From Mycosarcoma maydis (Eukaryota > Basidiomycota > Ustilaginomycetes > Ustilaginales): a stretch of 64,000 bases of DNA. The stretch spans positions 372,001 to 436,000 of the forward strand of contig NC_026491.1 in NCBI RefSeq assembly GCF_000328475.2, read 5' to 3'. The position numbers and the translations under genes were made by a program. Shown here piece after piece: positions 45,617-56,297 of the stretch. The notes beneath the pieces are model-generated. The model searched no databases. It was not told where the DNA came from and saw only the letters and a program-made list of their open reading frames with translations. The first letter of the stretch is position 1; every line of letters begins with the position of its first letter.

Positions 45617-46205
45617 TTTGCGCTACGTTTCCGAGAGATATGTGCTAATGCGGTTAAGCTTCGTGTGTGAGCCTGTATCTCTGTATGTATGTGGTCGACA
45701 GACGATCGAGATCTCAGTCGTGGGTCGTGACTGATGTGTGAGTGATCAAGTCCGGAATTCTTGTTTCTCTCTGTCGAAAAAAATCTCTCTGGCCCCTCGC
45801 CGCAAACCCGACTTCCGCACCTTGGAAGAAATCTCGGTAAGCCGGTATTACGTAATCCATGTTAGAAGAATCATTTTGGCCGACGCCACGTCTTGGCTCA
45901 ACCCCAACGCGAATCACGAATCACGGATCACGAATGGACCAACACAAATCTTGAATACACATAGGTAATGAATCTGCCCGTGCAGGCGCAAACAAACGGT
46001 GTCAACAACACCACCATCGTCTGGGCCAGCTCGACGATCCTCACCATCAGAACGTTTGCGCAGGTGACAGTCGAACGGCTTGGGGCACGATTGTACAGAC
46101 AGAGTCGAACGCCACCGGCTGAGCGTATGCTAGACTCTGCATACACGAATTGCACAAGTTTCACCGGGCACGGCAGCGAAAGAGGGAGCAAGAAGCGACA
46201 AGAAG
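45617..46205. other. Divergent promoter region, A14-like and Gdt1 genes
   Basis: 589 bases between divergent genes, with an AATCACGAATCACGGATCACG cluster at about 45910. No conserved frame. Confidence 0.55.
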
Positions 46206-47290
46206 ATGGAAGCGATCTCTCGGATCGCGGTGGCGGACAGTACGGCTGGCATCTCGGATCTGAGCGTACTGGTGGGTGGAACGGGTGAATCCGCGGTAGC
46301 GTCTTCGTTGGCCGGTTACTCTACTGCGCTCGGTGCATTGGATCAGGCGTGGAAGAACGATCCTCGTGCGCTATGGTCGAGTTTCGCCATGATCATCGTA
46401 AGTACATGGCAGCCTCACTGCATCTTTGCTGCGTTGCTCCTTTTCATGTACTGACTTGCGCTGGCTTTTGCTTGATTCAACGATGGCGCTCACCTGGACT
46501 CTGCTGTTGACGCCCGAGTCAGGTCTCGGAAATCGGCGACAAAACTTTCCTCATAGCAGCGATCCTCGCCATGCGCCAGAACAAAGTAGTGGTCTTCTCC
46601 GGCGCGTTTGCGTCTCTCGCCGTCATGTCGGTTCTCTCCGCTCTGCTTGGCGTTATGTTCCCATCGCTGCTTCCACGCAGTGTAACCAACCTGATGGCTG
46701 CAGCCCTATTCCTCGTGTTCGGGCTCAAGATGCTTAAAGACGGGCTTGGCATGAGCGGCGATGAGATCAAGCACGAGTGGGAAGAGGCGGAACGCGAGAT
46801 TGCGCAAGAGCAAGATTCGCACGAGATGGATACGTTGGAACAAGGATGCTCGCCTCCGGTATCGTCGCACTCTATCAAGAAAGATAGAGGGATGACGTCG
46901 ACAATGCGAGAGGGAGCCAAGAACCTGTGCGGACTGTGCTTCTCGCCCGTGTTCGCGCAGGCGTTTGTGCTGACGTTTCTGGGCGAATGGGGCGACCGAT
47001 CGCAGATTGCAACTATCGCGCTCGCTGCAGCGCACAACGTGGCGCTCGTGTGTCTGGGGACCATTCTAGGCCACGCATGCTGCACCAGTATGGCGGTCAT
47101 AGCAGGTAGCTGGTTGGCCAGTAGGATTAGCGTCAAACACGTCACGTTGGGAGGCGCCAGTCTGTTTTTGCTCTTTGCTCTCGTGTACGCCTGGGAGGCG
47201 CATTCCGATCGACATGGCGTGCAGAGCGTCGTCGACGCTGCCAACGCGGCTGTGCGGGCGCGAGCGCTGCTCCTCCCCATACAAGAATAG
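46206..47290 (+). CDS. GDT1: Gdt1-type (UPF0016/TMEM165) Mn2+/Ca2+ transporter, two exons
   Basis: Spliced gene join(46206..46397, 46523..47290), 319 residues. The 125-nt intron has gtaagt and ends gagtcag, phase 0. The product belongs to the UPF0016 cation exchangers that bring Mn2+ and Ca2+ into the Golgi for glycosylation. The two family signatures are complete: EIGDKTF (from Glu67, at the very start of exon 2) and EWGDRSQ (from Glu219), each E-x-G-D-(K/R)-(T/S). The two three-helix halves are linked by an acidic cytosolic loop (HEWEEAEREIAQEQDSHEMD). Without the splice the first signature is lost, which fixes the model. The N-terminal 60 residues lack an obvious cleavable signal, unlike yeast Gdt1. 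A further upstream exon cannot be excluded. Confidence 0.9.
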
Positions 47291-48423
47291 TGTCGTGCTG
47301 CTCATCTTGAATCCGATTCATCAACATACCCGTCTGCCAATCGAGCTTTCTGTCGTTCAACTCAGCTGTGGACAGAAGCCAAAAGCAAAGCAAAGCACAG
47401 TCACAAACCACGAACAGCTCACGCCCGTGTCAACGCGGTTTCGCTGACATGCAAGTACATGCTCGACACCACAGCAACGGTTGTCACCAGCTTACCTTGC
47501 AGCCGAACAGGGCGCTTGTGGATGATTACCGGGTTTTGCCTACTGAGCTAGTCGTTGAGCCCACGCTCTCGGCAGCCCAAGCCAAGGCCTAGCCAGAGGG
47601 GTTCACTTGGACATGCGCGCTGACAGTTGGTCTTCTGAACCACTTGACGCGAGTCTGCACTGTTCCAGGCCTCGCACGGACTCGTTGGCAAAAAAAAACA
47701 AGTACGACAACAGCAACGCAGTGCTCGTCGACGTGCGTTGTGCAAGGCGTCTGTGTGACCAGTTTGGCATTCGTGATTCAAATCGAGAATCTTGGGCGAT
47801 CAGCCATAGTTGCGCAACCCATTCGTCACTCGTGACTTGGGTCAAGTGGTGAATTGTGAGCGCCTCAAGACGCGAATCTTGCAGTCACCGGTGGCGGCCA
47901 AAGTGTAGACTGAAAGTGGTGAGTGTGGTAACCGCGTTCACATCAGACGTCGTCAGCACGAAGCGCGCCTGTGTTTCACTTGAAGCTTAACCAACCAAAA
48001 GCGTGTCTAGACAACCAATCGGACCTGGATTGTGATCTTGAACTCACGACTGTGTCACGCTGACCATGGACGATCTCATGTCTGTGGTGTCAAAATCGTG
48101 AATACTCGACATAGTCACAAGTCACAGAGTGTTTTGTCCGTGAAAGCGGTCGCGCGTGCGGGCTGAAATCAAGCAAATTCACAAAATCAAGCAAATTCAC
48201 AAATCGTGAATGTATGTGTCGGGCTTAAGCTTGCCGAGGAGCTCTGGCAAGACGCACCGCAAATCGTGAATCGTGACGCTGTGAATGCTGAGCAAGAGTC
48301 GTGAGTTTCACACCGCCCAAATGCAACTGCATCGATCTTGCAGAGCGATAGACGTGACCACCACGATCAGCTTGAGTCGGTGTAACGAGCAAGTTGACAC
48401 GGATCGCAACGCAACCATCACAA
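47291..48423. other. Spacer between Gdt1 and the oxidoreductase
   Basis: About 1.1 kb, no conserved frame. It contains TCACGA motifs (47828, 48250) and a tandem CAAATTCACAAAATCAAG-like duplication at about 48172-48205. Confidence 0.55.
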
Positions 48424-49668
48424 ATGTCGCAGCGGTACGATCTCGTCGTTTTCGGCGCCACCGGCTACACGGGACAGCTGGTGTGCAAGTACCTTGTTAC
48501 GCACGATGCGCGGCCGAGCTGGGCTATCGCGGGTCGATCGGCGTCTCGACTGTCATCTCTCAAGACGTCGCTGTCGCTTGCAGAGAGCGTGGGTGTGATC
48601 GAAGCAGACACGTGTTCGTACTCTTCGCTCACCTCGATGACATCGCAGGCCAAAGTTGTGATCAACATTGTCGGTCCGTATCGCCCGTTTAAAGCGACCG
48701 AAGTGGTGCGCGCGTGCATCGAGACGTCGACTCACTATGTCGATCTCAGTGGCGAAACCGGCTTCAACAAGGACTGTATCGATCAGTTCCACCTCGAGGC
48801 ACAAGCCAAGCGTGTCGTGGTGGTCAATAGCGCTGGCTTCGACAGTCTCCCGTTCGACTTGAGCACGTACCTTGCCGTGCAGAAGCTCAAGCAGTTGACA
48901 CACGCAAACAGCCCTGTCAAGCTCGCAGAGTGCGCATACAATCTACCGGACAGCCTATCGGCGGGAACGCTGGCGAGCGCTATCAGTATGGTCAATGAGA
49001 AACAGCAGATGTACAGCATCCGAGGCGATTGGCTCAGTCCGGTCGCCAAACCGGACGCGCTCGTGTTCAACACGGTTCGATGGTTCGCCCAGCGCAACAG
49101 GTGGGGTGCACAAAACACCTTCTCGATCCACAACACGCGTATCGTCAACCGCACCTGGGGTCTGCTTGAACACCACAACTCTCCGCAAGCGTACGGCGAA
49201 GCGTTCATCTACAGAGAAGGCGTCATTACTCCCTTTAAGCTGTACGGCATAGTGTTCAGCTACATCAATGCGCTCTCCATCTGGCTGCTCATGAACGTTG
49301 CGCTCGTCCGGTCGCTTGTCAAAAAAACCATGCCACCCAACTCTGGCCCGACCGAAAAAAGTCTTGTCAACTCGACCATGCGCGTCGACACGGTCGCCAC
49401 TGCCGACGACGGCACGCAAGCCATCTGTTCGATCCACGCCAAAGGTCACGCTGGCTACCTGCTCACCGCAAGGATGATCGTCGAAACCGCGCTCACCATC
49501 ACCGACGACAGGTCCAAAAAATCCAACCCGCTCGACCCCATCCAAGGCGGCGTCCTCACCCCCGCCCTCGTCGGCGCAGAAACACTCGCACAAAGACTCG
49601 TCCAGTTCGCCCACTTCCAAATCACCACCGACACGTTCCTCCCGTCCGAACCGAAAAAGTCCAAGTAA
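48424..49668 (+). CDS. Saccharopine dehydrogenase-like oxidoreductase (SCCPDH family)
   Basis: A 414-residue NAD(P)-binding protein of the SCCPDH-like/trans-acting enoyl reductase group. The Rossmann fold begins at once with YDLVVFGATGYTGQLVCKYL (G-x-T-G-x-x-G). WAIAGRSASRLSSL and NIVGPYRPFKATEVVRACIE are conserved in the group, as is THYVDLSGETGF. A hydrophobic helix near residues 275-300 (YGIVFSYINALSIWLLMNVAL) suggests attachment to a membrane or lipid droplet, where animal SCCPDH is found. It is not the lysine-pathway enzyme. The open frame begins at a TTG at 48394; the ATG at 48424 is the natural start. Substrate unknown. Confidence 0.88.
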   Translation: MSQRYDLVVFGATGYTGQLVCKYLVTHDARPSWAIAGRSASRLSSLKTSLSLAESVGVIEADTCSYSSLTSMTSQAKVVINIVGPYRPFKATEVVRACIETSTHYVDLSGETGFNKDCIDQFHLEAQAKRVVVVNSAGFDSLPFDLSTYLAVQKLKQLTHANSPVKLAECAYNLPDSLSAGTLASAISMVNEKQQMYSIRGDWLSPVAKPDALVFNTVRWFAQRNRWGAQNTFSIHNTRIVNRTWGLLEHHNSPQAYGEAFIYREGVITPFKLYGIVFSYINALSIWLLMNVALVRSLVKKTMPPNSGPTEKSLVNSTMRVDTVATADDGTQAICSIHAKGHAGYLLTARMIVETALTITDDRSKKSNPLDPIQGGVLTPALVGAETLAQRLVQFAHFQITTDTFLPSEPKKSK

Positions 49669-49950
49669 CCCTCTTCGACCCGTCCTGCCAATCGCCACTG
49701 CGTTTCGCCTTTCAATCGATTCAGTCTGGCTTGCGCGCTTTCAGAGAGCCGCTTGTGTGACGTCCGGACATGAACGTGATCCAAGCACCAAGAACCACTG
49801 TGCGAACGTACAGCTCTTACCAAGAACAGTCAGGGTAAGCCATACGTCCAAGTAGGATACAATTGTGAATGCTACCGCCCATGAAAGATCCACTGTCGGA
49901 TCACGTGTATTTGAGACGCGGAATCAGTCACAAGTGCGCTGCTTGGCAGC

Positions 49951-52386
49951 TCACAGGACGAGCTCGACCTCCAAATGAAACTTTTCAGCAGCACGAAACT
50001 CCTTGAGCCGTCTGGTGTGTTGCGAGTCGTCGGAATGCACCTGTGACGAAGAGATGGCGTCTCTCCAAGCTTGCTGATCGGTGCTCTTGCGTGTGCGCTT
50101 GTTCGACGTGGCAGCATTGCCGCGCTTGGACCGCTTGCCCACTGTCTCTCCATCCGAGGATACGTTGTCTTCGTTGTCCTCCTGATCTTCATCGCGTGTC
50201 TGTTCTCTCGCCGGTTTTCCTCTGCCTCGGCTACCTGTCGTCGCGATCTTAGAACGTGCGCTGCCAGCTCTACCTTTGCTTGTAGTGGCCGTGCTAGCCT
50301 TGGACTTGTTGCTAGAACGCGTCGCTTTGGCCTTGCCATTCGACGCTTTGATTCTGCCGCGAGGAAGCTCGCCGACCAGCTCGTCCATCCGCAGCCTTTT
50401 GGCCGGAGACGACGATGCCTTTTTCCCAGTTGTCCCGGTGGGCTGTGGCGAAGACGAAGAGCAAGTCAAAGAGCTCACTTGTGACGACCAACTTTCTGCC
50501 TCAAGTCTCTCCAGCATAGCCAGATCCTTCTTCTCGCTTCTCTTGAGACGCATGTCGCGGACCGTCTTGCTCGCTCTGGCGCCTCGAGCAAGCCGTTTGT
50601 GCGTATGTATGGGCGAGGACATAGTCGAAAGCTCTTGACTGTTTACAGCTGCAGTGGCGCTCTCGCGCTTTGCGCTTGCTCGCGTGCTCGCTCGTGTCAA
50701 GCGTCCGTTCGAAGCGCCAGCCTCGACTTTCACTTGCGCTTGCTCTTCTTCGTCACAAACGACCTCGCACTGTTGTTCTTCTTCCGCCTCGTGCCTCCGC
50801 ATCAGCACGACCGAATCACGCCGAGATATCGCCGACAATTCCTCGCAGCTTTGATGCACCGGAGATGACATGTGCCCAAACGCGGTTTCGGCTAGACGAC
50901 GATCGTCGCTTGTCAGATTGCCCGGAGGGTCGGTAGGGACATCCACAAGCACATCGCTCCCATCACCTTGAAAGCGCCGCGTTGCAAAACGATCCGCGTC
51001 GTCACCAAGTGTTCGCGCTCGTCGGTCTCGAATCTTTCGCTCGGCGGTAAGAAAGCCAAACTCGTCATGATCCTCTTCATCGTTTCCCGAGTCACTTGCG
51101 CCGCCCGTGCGGTGGCCCCGGTTCTCGTGCGAATCGGGCAAGAGATCGGTCAAAGAGCTGATTTCTCCCGCGGCATCGTACATTGCGACATGTCCAGGCG
51201 CATCACTGGGCGGCCAAAAGCCAGCGCTGCGTTCGTCCTTTCCAGAGACCGAAGCATCCTGTTGCGTCTTGAACGCTTCGGCATGACCCGCTGCCTTCCA
51301 AGCCATGACTTTGGTGACGCCTCGGTGCTTGTACTCTTCCAAATGCTGAGCAGACGCAGTCAAAGGCTCAGCTCGACGAGCTACACCAGGAGAGTCCGAT
51401 CGGCTCGGGTGGTTCGATTCGACCAGGAAAACGTGATCGAGATACGTCGATCTCACTGGTTGCCTGTCACGGGCTTGATGTCTGAAAGAGATGGGCGTAG
51501 AATGCAACGGTTGATCACCGCCGATCCCACCGAGCACATCGGTACGTGAGCGAGCCAAATGACGGCTGTCGGCTCTTGTGCTGGCACGCGCTGCTGGAGG
51601 AGGCAAATTTTCCTTGTCTGAGGAGCCATGCGATGGTGCTGAACCATCATTGGATCTCTTGTCTTCTGACTGCGAGCCTGTGTTGCCGCGCTGAGCCGTT
51701 GTCCGCACCACATGTGCCGACTGCATTTGTGGCAAGGTACTGATGTCAAAGTACTCGAGATCATCGCTACTGAGACCAGGCGAAATGCGAGTCAGCTCGG
51801 CGTGACTTGGAGCCGGTTTGAGGTTGCGCCGACCCGCTGCCTCGATTTGGGAAGACATTGGATCTTCTGCATGAGCAAGCAGACTTCCATATGACGGCAC
51901 CTGGACATCCTTGGCCTGCTCCAGCGGCGAACGAAGTTGAGCTTGCTGAGTTCGTCGCGATGCGGATGCGGATGCGGTTGGCTTTGGTTCGGTCGATACT
52001 CGAGCCGTGCTGGATCGCGCCGAGTCAGACTCTTGTGTTCTTGTTGAACGCGATAATGATGAACGCGCCACATTGACGATTCTGCTTCGCGACTCTGCCG
52101 CGCTGGTGACCTTGCTCGGGACGAGGCTGGAATCAGGTATGACCGGCGCGTTGCGGTCACTAAATGGCCTGCGTCGATAGCCACTAGCCTCGATGGCAGG
52201 CTGGCGTTCGATGACGACATTCTTAATGTTTCCCAGAACACGTCTACTGGACGGGACATTTTCGTCGGACTGAAGGTTGTGCGAAGCCTTGGCCGACGAG
52301 GAGGATGCCAGCGTATTGGCAGCTTGGGCACTCCTGGTGGAGATGGCGCCGAATTCTCGCCTCTTTGACGAGCGCAGATTAGCCAT
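49951..52386 (-). CDS. Large disordered, probably nuclear protein of unknown function
   Basis: An 811-residue protein that I do not recognise. It is Ser/Arg/Ala/Asp-rich and predicted disordered almost throughout. Short blocks that look under constraint: SSRRVLGNIKNVV near residue 50, a DEFGFLTAERKIRDRRARTL block near residue 450, and a helical basic segment THKRLARGARASKTVRDMRL running into KKDLAMLERLEAESW at about 600-640. Several bipartite basic clusters (KRLRMDELVG, GKRSKRGN, NKRTRKS) suggest nuclear localisation, and SDKENLPPP resembles a KEN-box degron. The C-terminus (RRLKEFRAAEKFHLEVELVL) is helical. These features would fit a cell-cycle or chromosome-associated protein, but that is speculation. 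Start is the ATG at 52386; the single long frame is real by length. Confidence 0.75.
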   Translation of the reverse strand: MANLRSSKRREFGAISTRSAQAANTLASSSSAKASHNLQSDENVPSSRRVLGNIKNVVIERQPAIEASGYRRRPFSDRNAPVIPDSSLVPSKVTSAAESRSRIVNVARSSLSRSTRTQESDSARSSTARVSTEPKPTASASASRRTQQAQLRSPLEQAKDVQVPSYGSLLAHAEDPMSSQIEAAGRRNLKPAPSHAELTRISPGLSSDDLEYFDISTLPQMQSAHVVRTTAQRGNTGSQSEDKRSNDGSAPSHGSSDKENLPPPAARASTRADSRHLARSRTDVLGGIGGDQPLHSTPISFRHQARDRQPVRSTYLDHVFLVESNHPSRSDSPGVARRAEPLTASAQHLEEYKHRGVTKVMAWKAAGHAEAFKTQQDASVSGKDERSAGFWPPSDAPGHVAMYDAAGEISSLTDLLPDSHENRGHRTGGASDSGNDEEDHDEFGFLTAERKIRDRRARTLGDDADRFATRRFQGDGSDVLVDVPTDPPGNLTSDDRRLAETAFGHMSSPVHQSCEELSAISRRDSVVLMRRHEAEEEQQCEVVCDEEEQAQVKVEAGASNGRLTRASTRASAKRESATAAVNSQELSTMSSPIHTHKRLARGARASKTVRDMRLKRSEKKDLAMLERLEAESWSSQVSSLTCSSSSPQPTGTTGKKASSSPAKRLRMDELVGELPRGRIKASNGKAKATRSSNKSKASTATTSKGRAGSARSKIATTGSRGRGKPAREQTRDEDQEDNEDNVSSDGETVGKRSKRGNAATSNKRTRKSTDQQAWRDAISSSQVHSDDSQHTRRLKEFRAAEKFHLEVELVL

Positions 52387-53033
52387 CGTGACTGTCTCAC
52401 AGCGCGATGGTCAGTCGTGAGTGTTAACCCAAGAAACGCTGCGAGTATGCTACAAGATTGGTGAGGTCGGGAAAGGGAAAGGCCCAGCCCGACGCTGAAT
52501 TGCGGCCGATTTAAGACGGTTGGGATGTGGACAGACGGTCGAGAAGAGGGGTCAAGCGAGATGCACTGCGCTGCTGCTGATACCGCATTCTCTGTCTGGA
52601 TTGGTGGGCTCGGGAGCATACATGAATGTATGTATAAGGAAAGGGGGGTCTTTGTTCGGTCCATCCGCTCCACACTTGTGACTTTGGCTCGTGAGTGGAG
52701 GCTTGACACCCACCCCGTTCACGGTTGAATGCACGCAGGACGCATAAGGGCGATAACGCGAAAATATTCACGATTCGTGACTCAGGTGCTGGGTGCTGGG
52801 TGCTGGGTGCTGGGTGCAAAGCTCTTCGTACAGATCTCAAGAAAAGTAACACATAGTGTGAGTGCCTCTGGAAAAGTCACGAGTCGCGCTGCGCTTTACG
52901 CGATTCGTAAGTGCTCAGTTTGTGGTTTGTTGTGCCTCGCATCACCAAAGGCCCAGGGCATTCGGCCGATACCACCGACATTCACGATTGTGATTGCGAG
53001 TTCTTTTATTGGTGACTGTGACTGCCTGCTGTC
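52387..53033. other. Spacer between the unknown gene and frataxin
   Basis: About 650 bases with no conserved frame. Holds the GGTGCTG minisatellite at 52785 and TCACGA motifs at 52769 and 52878. Confidence 0.55.
52785..52817 (+). repeat. GGTGCTG heptamer minisatellite (4.7 copies)
   Basis: Perfect 7-base tandem repeat, unrelated in sequence to the TCACGA family but with the same period. Confidence 0.9.
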
Positions 53034-53946
53034 TCATTCGTCCTCAAGCAACACCTGTACTTCGGTGCCAAAGACTAGCGAGAGCTCGTCCTGTAAAAGT
53101 TGGTCAAGCGTTGATGTCTCGCCCTCCTTGAGACAGAACCAAGTGTTGCTGTCTGCATCGAAATCGAATCGCTTGGGTCCGCTGTGTTTTGTGGTAGGAA
53201 ACGGGCAGAAAGTAAGAGGCAACGCCATCAGTTACTGCTCACACGCCTCTCGCGGATCGAATCCGACAAGCCCCTTCAAGAGAGCAGCACTATCAATCTC
53301 AACTGTTCATGTGTGTCGCTACGTACCTCTTCGGACTTGACAGCCAAATCTGTTTGTTGGGCGGCTGCTTATTGATGACCCAGGTGCCGTGAGCTCCGCA
53401 TCTCAGGTTCATCACACCAGACTGCGCCATTGTCGAAAGCGGTGCGTGGGAGAGTTTTCGGCGTCAGTACCATGACAAGCCGACTGCGGCCGGGTTTGCT
53501 GATGGAGGGAGCGGATATCATAGAAAACTTACAGCGCATTCGATGTCCCATTCCGAAGCAGGTGCCGCTCGAGTTGCACTCTGCTGCTTGGCTCGAGCTT
53601 CCTCTTCGAGCGCTTCTACGTCTGCTTCTTCCAGCAGTGTCTCAAACGTCTCTTGTAGCGAGTCGAGCACGTTATTGGAGAGTTTGTGATATTGGCTGTC
53701 CGTGAGCGGAGAGGCTGTGTATTTGGCAGTTGGCTGCGCCATTTTCTGAGACATACTGAACCAGCGGCTGGAGACCATGGGTGTGCGTTGTGAGAATGCT
53801 CTTGTCACAATGATTTTGGTCGGGAGAGCCGACACGTTTTTGCGGATCGTCGCTGTCAAGGCCGACCTCGTTGAAATCGTTCGGATTGTGGCTGTAGTGC
53901 GCAGACCGCGCTGTGTCGTGGTGCGCAGCATCATCGGAAGCTTCAT
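53034..53946 (-). CDS. YFH1: Frataxin (Yfh1), three exons
   Basis: Spliced gene complement(53034..53181, 53327..53421, 53533..53946), 218 residues. Frataxin is the mitochondrial activator of the cysteine desulfurase complex in Fe-S cluster assembly. Intron 1 (53422-53532) has gtaagt and gcag, phase 0; intron 2 (53182-53326) has gtacgt and acag and splits a Ser codon. An Arg/Thr/Ser-rich mitochondrial presequence of about 80 residues precedes the domain. The acidic helix [20 protein letters not shown] and following acids form the iron-binding ridge. Exon 2 gives the family signature [20 protein letters not shown], and exon 3 continues with GPKRFDF and helix 2. The open frame extends to 54048; I prefer the ATG at 53946. 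Other nearby ATGs (53934, 53931) would only shorten the presequence. Confidence 0.93.
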
Positions 53947-54492
53947 CTTGAGTAACACGGCTGCGTAACGTATAGCTTCTGGACGACTGCACGTCGTGGA
54001 CTGGAGGAAATTCTGAATCAGCTTGTTGTTGTTTTCCGAAAATATCATCAGCCTGAAAGCGTTGGGCGCAAGTCAGAGCCTGAATCGTGAAGTGCGTTGT
54101 GGAGGATCACCACGAGCACGTCCAATTTTATCCGGCCGATTGGAAGAAGTCTGTGGGAAAAGCGCAGACACAAGCGTCACCGAGTGGGTTGTGGGTGAGT
54201 GACTCGTGGTAAAAAGCATCGGCAACTTGAATTTGGGAGAGCATGAGCGCCGCAGCGGCTATCACTCGACCACGGACATTCACGATTTGTGATTCACGAT
54301 TATCGAAATTGATGAGTTCAAGGCTGACTCACTTTCGTGTTAATCACGAATGTACGAGTCATCGGCAGTCATCGGCACTTGACTCGTTTTGTTGAAAAGA
54401 GCGTCGTTGTTGATCGTGCATGCTTGATTTCGTCTTCCTCCAACATTGAAATACCGGATCGCTCACCGACGACTTGGACGACTTGGACGACC
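53947..54492. promoter_or_regulatory. Divergent promoter, frataxin and HIS aminotransferase
   Basis: About 550 bases shared by two divergent genes. It contains TCACGATTTGTGATTCACGA-like motifs at about 54287-54302 and the TGACTCA site at 54325. Confidence 0.6.
54325..54331 (+). promoter_or_regulatory. Gcn4/Cpc1-type site TGACTCA
   Basis: Perfect TGACTCA, the consensus of the general amino-acid control bZIP factor, 162 bases upstream of the histidine-pathway gene start. A second partial site TTGACTCG lies at about 54377. Function inferred from motif and pathway. Confidence 0.5.
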
Positions 54493-55788
54493 ATGACGAT
54501 CAAAGGTCTTGACGGAGCGGCCGACTCGGCCGCAGCAGCTCACAAGCCTGCGCACTTCAAGCTGGAAAACCTGATCCGACCCAATATCCTCTCGCTGGAA
54601 CCTTACCGCTGTGCACGAGACGATTATCAGTCAGGCATTCTGCTCGACGCCAACGAGAACAGTCTGGGCCACTCGCTGCCGCCCAAGTCGACCATCCCTC
54701 ACAACCCGGGCACCTCGAACGGCGCCACCCCGGTGCAGTCCGCAGAAGTTGACGATCCACTCTCGCTGAACCGCTATCCGGATCCGGGGCTGTTTGGGAT
54801 CAAGGACTCTTTAGCTCAGCTGCGCGGTGTTCCAAACGACGCGTTCGTGTTCCTCGGTGTCGGCAGTGATGAAGTGCTCGACTTGGTTCAGCGAGTGTGC
54901 TGCCGTCCTGGCAAGGACAAGATCCTCATCTGCCCTCCCACATACGGCATGTACAGCGTCTGTGCAGCTGTCAACGATCTCGAAGTGGTCAAAGTGCCGC
55001 TCATCACGCAAGCTGGAAAGTTCGCACTGGATGTACAGGCAGTTAACAAGAAACTGAGCGAGGATGCAGACATCAAGATCACGTTTATCTGCTCGCCGGG
55101 CAACCCGACAGGTACGCTGATCGCGCCAAGCGATGTGCAGAAGGTGGCTGACAATCCAGATTACAACGGCCTCGTCGTGGTGGACGAAGCGTACATCGAC
55201 TTTGCCGAGGAGGAGAAGAGGATGGGTAAGCGTCCAGCTGACCAAGTGGTGAGTGCTGTGAGCTTGGTGCGCGAGTACCAGAATGTGATGGTTACACAAA
55301 CACTCTCGAAAGCCTTTGGTCTCGCCGCGATTCGACTCGGCATCGCATTTGCTCAACCGTCTCTGGTGCAAATCATGAACAACACCAAAGCGCCTTACAA
55401 CATTTCCTCGCCCACCGCCCACCTCGCCTCGCTCGCGCTTTCTCCCACGGGAATCGCACAGATGCGTCGAAATGTCCAGACACTTATCCACAACCGCGAA
55501 CACCTGATTTCGGCGCTGCAAACGCTGCGCGGAGCGGGCGCGATCCTGGGCGGTAACGACGCCAACTTTGTGCTGGTGCAGATGCTCGATCTGGAAACGC
55601 GCTCGAAACCGGATAGCAATGTGGCGCAGATGGTCTACAAGCGTATGGCCGAGGAGATGGGGTTGGTAGTCAGGAACAGAGCCAAGGACTTGGGTTGTGC
55701 TGGATGCCTGAGAATCACTGTCGGTACCCGAGAGGAGAACGAGAGGTGCATCGAGCTGATGAAGCGTTTGCTCGACGGTGCCAACTGA
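54493..55788 (+). CDS. HIS5: Histidinol-phosphate aminotransferase
   Basis: A 431-residue PLP-dependent class I/II aminotransferase that converts imidazole-acetol phosphate plus glutamate to histidinol phosphate, a late step of histidine synthesis. N-terminal IRPNILSLEPY and LLDANENSLG are family blocks. GVGSDEVLDLVQR binds the cofactor phosphate, and CSPGNPTG and VVVDEAYIDFAE supply the Asn and Asp that contact the PLP ring. TLSKAFGLAAIRLG carries the Schiff-base Lys273 and the Arg for substrate. The length is slightly above yeast His5 (385) because of two loops, near residues 60-85 (KSTIPHNPGTSNGATP) and 240-250. The open frame starts upstream at a GTG at 54337; the ATG at 54493 is the first in frame that fits the family. 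Confidence 0.95.
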   Translation: MTIKGLDGAADSAAAAHKPAHFKLENLIRPNILSLEPYRCARDDYQSGILLDANENSLGHSLPPKSTIPHNPGTSNGATPVQSAEVDDPLSLNRYPDPGLFGIKDSLAQLRGVPNDAFVFLGVGSDEVLDLVQRVCCRPGKDKILICPPTYGMYSVCAAVNDLEVVKVPLITQAGKFALDVQAVNKKLSEDADIKITFICSPGNPTGTLIAPSDVQKVADNPDYNGLVVVDEAYIDFAEEEKRMGKRPADQVVSAVSLVREYQNVMVTQTLSKAFGLAAIRLGIAFAQPSLVQIMNNTKAPYNISSPTAHLASLALSPTGIAQMRRNVQTLIHNREHLISALQTLRGAGAILGGNDANFVLVQMLDLETRSKPDSNVAQMVYKRMAEEMGLVVRNRAKDLGCAGCLRITVGTREENERCIELMKRLLDGAN

Positions 55789-56297
55789 ACCACACTCCAA
55801 GAAGATGTTTTTTTCTAGCACTAACTTTGTTCAGCAGATGTTCATTCGTGATTGTCCATGTGGGACTGGAGTGCAAAGTGAAGCATGTGTACATCTGTGC
55901 CGATACACTATGAGCTGGGGAGAATGCGAGAATGCGAGAATGCGAGAATGGTCAAGCTTGTAGAAAGCGTCATACTCGACCGCATTTTGATTTTCTCAAT
56001 CCACTCGTGACTTTTGCCGCACGAGACGTACGAGCGTCGCGGGGATAACAAGGAAAAGCCGGGCCAAGGTTTGTCACGCCTGGTGCGTTGCTCCACCATG
56101 CGCACTGACGCATGACCTCTCACTGAGCGTGCACGGCTGTGATAGATGAGTGATTTTTTTGGTCAGACACGCTATGGATTTGATCACTTGGACTCTTGGC
56201 AACGCGTTTTGGCCACTCTCCACGATCTTACTTGCATTCAAGATTGGCGGCACACGATCCACGATACTTTGACGAAGCTCGGTAGAATTCGCCCAGC
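55789..56297. other. Spacer between HIS5 and S-formylglutathione hydrolase
   Basis: About 510 bases in tandem orientation (+,+). Contains the AGAATGCG minisatellite at 55921 and a short T8 run at 56153. No conserved frame. Confidence 0.55.
55921..55950 (+). repeat. AGAATGCG octamer minisatellite (3.7 copies)
   Basis: Tandem 8-base unit; the last copy is AGAATGG. Confidence 0.9.

Noticed and set aside
47539..47550. A-box-like TAGCTCAGTAGG on the minus strand
   Set aside because: A tRNA cloverleaf could not be folded: the D stem, anticodon stem and T stem do not pair.
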